Both the position numbers and the translations under genes were made by a program. The notes beneath the pieces were generated by a model. The model did not search any database and was not told where the DNA came from. It was given only the letters and a program-made list of their open reading frames with translations. Source: an uncultured Clostridia bacterium (GTDB taxonomy: Bacteria; Bacillota; Clostridia; Oscillospirales; Ruminococcaceae). Taken from it: a stretch of DNA of 64,000 nt. Location of the stretch: contig CAMMMX010000010.1 of the NCBI GenBank assembly GCA_946498095.1, positions 1 to 64,000 on the forward strand, read 5' to 3'. Positions 62,013 to 64,000 of this stretch are shown one piece after another; positions within the stretch are counted from its first letter, which is position 1, and every line of letters begins with the position of its first letter.

Positions 62013-63278
62013 TTAAACCCGGGACGCCAATACTTTCCGTTCGTACTTCTGCGCGTCGGTTATCCAGTCCATGTCGGGCGCGACGCCGTTTTTCAGGCAA
62101 TAGTAATTCCAGACAAGGCCAAGCGGCATCACTTTGCATTCCTCCTGCACGGCGAGGCGGGCGGACGTATCGCCCTTCTCCTCCATTTTCCGCAAGGTGG
62201 CGTTAGGCGTCAGGAAGGCTTCCAGCAGCGCTTTCCGCATGTTCCGCGCGCCGACGGCCAGTGCAATCACCCGGTTGACGGAAGCGTCAAAGTAATCCAG
62301 CGCCACCTGGATCTTATCGAAGCGGTTGAACCTGACCAGCTCAAGGGCGGCGCGGCGCAGCTCGTCGTTATAGGCGACGACATGGTCGGAATCCCAGCGC
62401 TCCGGGCGGGACACGTGAAGGAGGACGCCCGGCACGAAGGGCAGGATCGCCGACAGCTTGCCCGACACCGTCTCCGTTGGGTGGAAATGCCCGGTATCGA
62501 GGGTGAGGTAGACGTTGCCGTGCGACACCGTATAGCCCATGTAAAACTCATGGGAGCCGGTGACATAGCATTCGCTGCCGATGCCGAACAGCTTGCTTTC
62601 CAGGCTGTCGGTCAGGCCCGGATATTTCTCCTGTAGGATTTCGTCCAAGCTTTCCCTGAGCCTTTCCCGCGGGGACAGCGTGTCGATGGGGAATTCCTTT
62701 TCCCCGTCAGGGATCCAGATATTGTTCATGACCGGCTTTCCGGTACGCTTGGCGATGTAGCCCGCAACCTTGCGGCAGCGTTTGCCGTGCTCCACCCAGA
62801 AGGAGCGGATCGCCTCGTCGGAGCTGCTGAGGGTATAGCCGCTGCTGCTTTTTTCATGGGAGAAAAAAGTCGGGTTGAAGTCCAGCCCTACGTCAAGCTC
62901 GTTGGCAAAGTCGATCCACCCGTCAAAATGCTCCGGCTCGATTTGATCCCGGTCCACCGGCTTCCCGTGGTTGTCCAGGTACATCGCGTGGATGCTGAGC
63001 TTCTTACTGCCCGGTATGTAGGACAGCGCCTTTTCGTAATCTGCTTTGATTTCGTCGAAATTGCGCGCCTTGCCCGGATAGTTGCCCGTAGTCTGGATTC
63101 CCCCGGTCAGTGCGCCGGAACGCGCTTCCAAACCGGTGCAGTCGTCAAGCTGCCAGCAGTGGACCGAGATCGGGACGCGCCCGCACGCCTTCATCGCTTT
63201 TTCCGTGTCGACGCCCATTTGCGCGTACATCTGCCTTGCCGCTTCATATCCTTGCAGAATATTGGCTTCCGTCAGCAT
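62013..63278 (-). CDS. rhaA: L-rhamnose isomerase
   Basis: Converts L-rhamnose to L-rhamnulose, 421 residues. The start at 63278 is clear: AGGAGG precedes MLTEANILQGYEAARQMYA, while the frame upstream is non-coding. Metal and substrate residues: PISVHCWQLDD, IHAMYLDN, NPTFFSHEKSSSGYTLSS, WIPDGEKE, LDTGHFHPTE and HVSRPERWDSDHVV. Length is standard for RhaA. First gene of the operon, divergent from the DeoR regulator. Confidence 0.96.
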   Translation of the reverse strand: MLTEANILQGYEAARQMYAQMGVDTEKAMKACGRVPISVHCWQLDDCTGLEARSGALTGGIQTTGNYPGKARNFDEIKADYEKALSYIPGSKKLSIHAMYLDNHGKPVDRDQIEPEHFDGWIDFANELDVGLDFNPTFFSHEKSSSGYTLSSSDEAIRSFWVEHGKRCRKVAGYIAKRTGKPVMNNIWIPDGEKEFPIDTLSPRERLRESLDEILQEKYPGLTDSLESKLFGIGSECYVTGSHEFYMGYTVSHGNVYLTLDTGHFHPTETVSGKLSAILPFVPGVLLHVSRPERWDSDHVVAYNDELRRAALELVRFNRFDKIQVALDYFDASVNRVIALAVGARNMRKALLEAFLTPNATLRKMEEKGDTSARLAVQEECKVMPLGLVWNYYCLKNGVAPDMDWITDAQKYERKVLASRV

Positions 63279-63292
63279 AAAATAGCCTCCTC

Positions 63293-63321
63293 TTGTGTTT
63301 GTGTGCCGTATCCGGTATAAT
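63293..63321 (+). promoter_or_regulatory. Promoter of the DeoR-family regulator
   Basis: The plus strand has TTGTGT (63293-63298), 17 bases, TATAAT (63316-63321). Transcription should begin near 63328, leaving a leader of about 60 bases that contains the palindrome at 63338. The divergent rhaA promoter must lie in the same 110 bases but is less clear. Confidence 0.65.
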
Positions 63322-63337
63322 AAAAGGTATCTGAGCG

Positions 63338-63355
63338 CGGGACTGTACAGTCCCG
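63338..63355. promoter_or_regulatory. Perfect 18-bp palindrome, candidate operator
   Basis: CGGGACTGTACAGTCCCG is exactly self-complementary with no spacer, and AGCG/CGCT outside it extend the symmetry past a one-base bulge. It lies in the rhaA-deoR intergenic region, about 10 bases downstream of the regulator's predicted start. A dimeric or tetrameric repressor such as the adjacent DeoR protein is the likely binder. Confidence 0.65.
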
Positions 63356-63390
63356 GCGCTGCAAGCTTTCCAGAAAAGGACGGTGCCGCC

Positions 63391-64000
63391 ATGACCGGTT
63401 TACAACGCCAAAAAGAAATCCTCTCCCTGCTCCGCCGACGCGGCGGCGTGGACGTAGAATTCCTCTGCCGGCATTTCGACATAAGCCCCGCGACCGTCCG
63501 CCGCGACCTGGACAAGATGTCCAAAGGCGGCATGATCCGCCGCACCTACGGCGGCGCCGTACTCAGCAGCGGCCCGGCGCTGGATTCCCCTTTTGCCCTG
63601 CGCGAGAGGGAAAACATCGATGTGAAACGCAGCCTTGCCGCACAGGCGATCCGGTTTTTGCAGGACGGGCAGACCATCTTCATGGACTCGTCGACGACCG
63701 TCGGCGCGATGGCGGAAATGATGCTGGATAAAACCGGCCTGACCGTCATCACCACCAGCATCAAGACGGCGCTTGTGCTTTCGGAAAACCCCGACATTAC
63801 CGTCTATTGTGCGGGCGGGATGGTACGGAAAAATTCCCGCAGCGTCACCGGCGCGCACACTGCGGACTTCCTGCGCTGCTACTACGCCGACTTCGCTTTC
63901 ATCTCCTGCAGCGGCGCGGACAGCGCGCACGGCGTTACCGAGGCGAGCGCGGAGGAAGCGCATATCAAGCGCGAAATGTTGAGCCACGCGGAAAAGACCG
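63391..64000 (+). CDS. DeoR/GlpR-family transcriptional regulator (3' end cut)
   Basis: Open to the window edge, 203 codons visible. An N-terminal DeoR helix-turn-helix (QRQKEILSLLRRRGGVDVEFLCRHFDISPATVRRDLDKMSKGGMIRRTYGGAV) is followed by the DeoRC sugar-phosphate sensor domain (IFMDSSTTVGAMAEMM, TVITTSIKTALVLSENPDITVYCAGGMVRKNSRSVTG, ADFAFISCSGADSAHGVTEAS). It is divergent from the rha operon, so it probably senses a rhamnose-pathway phosphate and represses that operon. In Enterobacteria this role belongs to AraC-type RhaS/RhaR instead. Confidence 0.92.
   Translation, partial: MTGLQRQKEILSLLRRRGGVDVEFLCRHFDISPATVRRDLDKMSKGGMIRRTYGGAVLSSGPALDSPFALRERENIDVKRSLAAQAIRFLQDGQTIFMDSSTTVGAMAEMMLDKTGLTVITTSIKTALVLSENPDITVYCAGGMVRKNSRSVTGAHTADFLRCYYADFAFISCSGADSAHGVTEASAEEAHIKREMLSHAEKT

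Overview
This window looks like a chromosomal segment from a Gram-positive anaerobe of the class Clostridia, probably Oscillospirales or a related gut lineage. That rests on a Gram-positive PolC replicase, DivIVA/SepF/YlmH division genes, Hfq, a short HisG that needs HisZ, the MEP isoprenoid genes and a rhamnose-utilisation operon. No rRNA, species marker or complete mobile element pins it down further. Most genes are GC-rich. The left edge (1-3250), the acyltransferase at 54926 and the NUDIX gene at 39173 are visibly AT-richer and are probably acquired.

Layout. (1) 1-3251: an accessory edge with a truncated gene, a type II restriction-modification operon (XRE regulator, C5 methyltransferase, Eco29kI-like GIY-YIG nuclease) and about 0.7 kb of gene-poor, hairpin-rich DNA. 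It ends in copy 1 of a roughly 250-bp structured repeat, placed directly behind tRNA-Pro(CGG). (2) 3554-11271: a complete-looking hisZGDCBHAFIE operon without a histidinol-phosphatase gene. (3) 11334-22559: NUDIX, polC, ispG, rseP, dxr, cdsA, uppS, frr, pyrH, the classic Firmicutes cluster for replication, envelope lipid and isoprenoid synthesis. (4) 22781-38918: split transketolase, HAD phosphatase, rluD, lspA, divIVA, ylmH, sepF, yggS, a HlyD-like adaptor, hfq, miaA, mutL, mutS, ylbF-like, miaB. (5) 39173-49066: NUDIX, then an arginine operon argG-H-C-J-B-D-[two tiny membrane proteins]-F and an AEC permease. All protein genes from 49066 leftwards lie on the minus strand. (6) 49446-55993: mixed-strand genes, namely flavin reductase, a PyrB with a PyrI-like zinc tail, thioredoxin, an orphan solute-binding lipoprotein, NUDIX, a small unknown protein, amidohydrolase and an acyltransferase. 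(7) 56046-56291: copy 2 of the structured repeat, in opposite orientation. (8) 56313-64000: a rhamnose operon (rhaA, aldolase, rhaB, UROD-like protein, GH78 alpha-L-rhamnosidase), with a divergent DeoR-family regulator cut by the window end.

The rha genes would release L-rhamnose inside the cell and convert it through rhamnulose and rhamnulose-1-phosphate to DHAP and lactaldehyde. The his and arg operons cover nearly full biosynthesis of both amino acids. The most unusual items are the inverted pair of multi-hairpin repeats, the tandem GIGNHSGN membrane micro-proteins inside the arginine operon, the PyrB-zinc-tail fusion, and a YlbF-like protein with a cysteine-rich tail next to miaB. Functions are assigned by reading motifs, with no database search.
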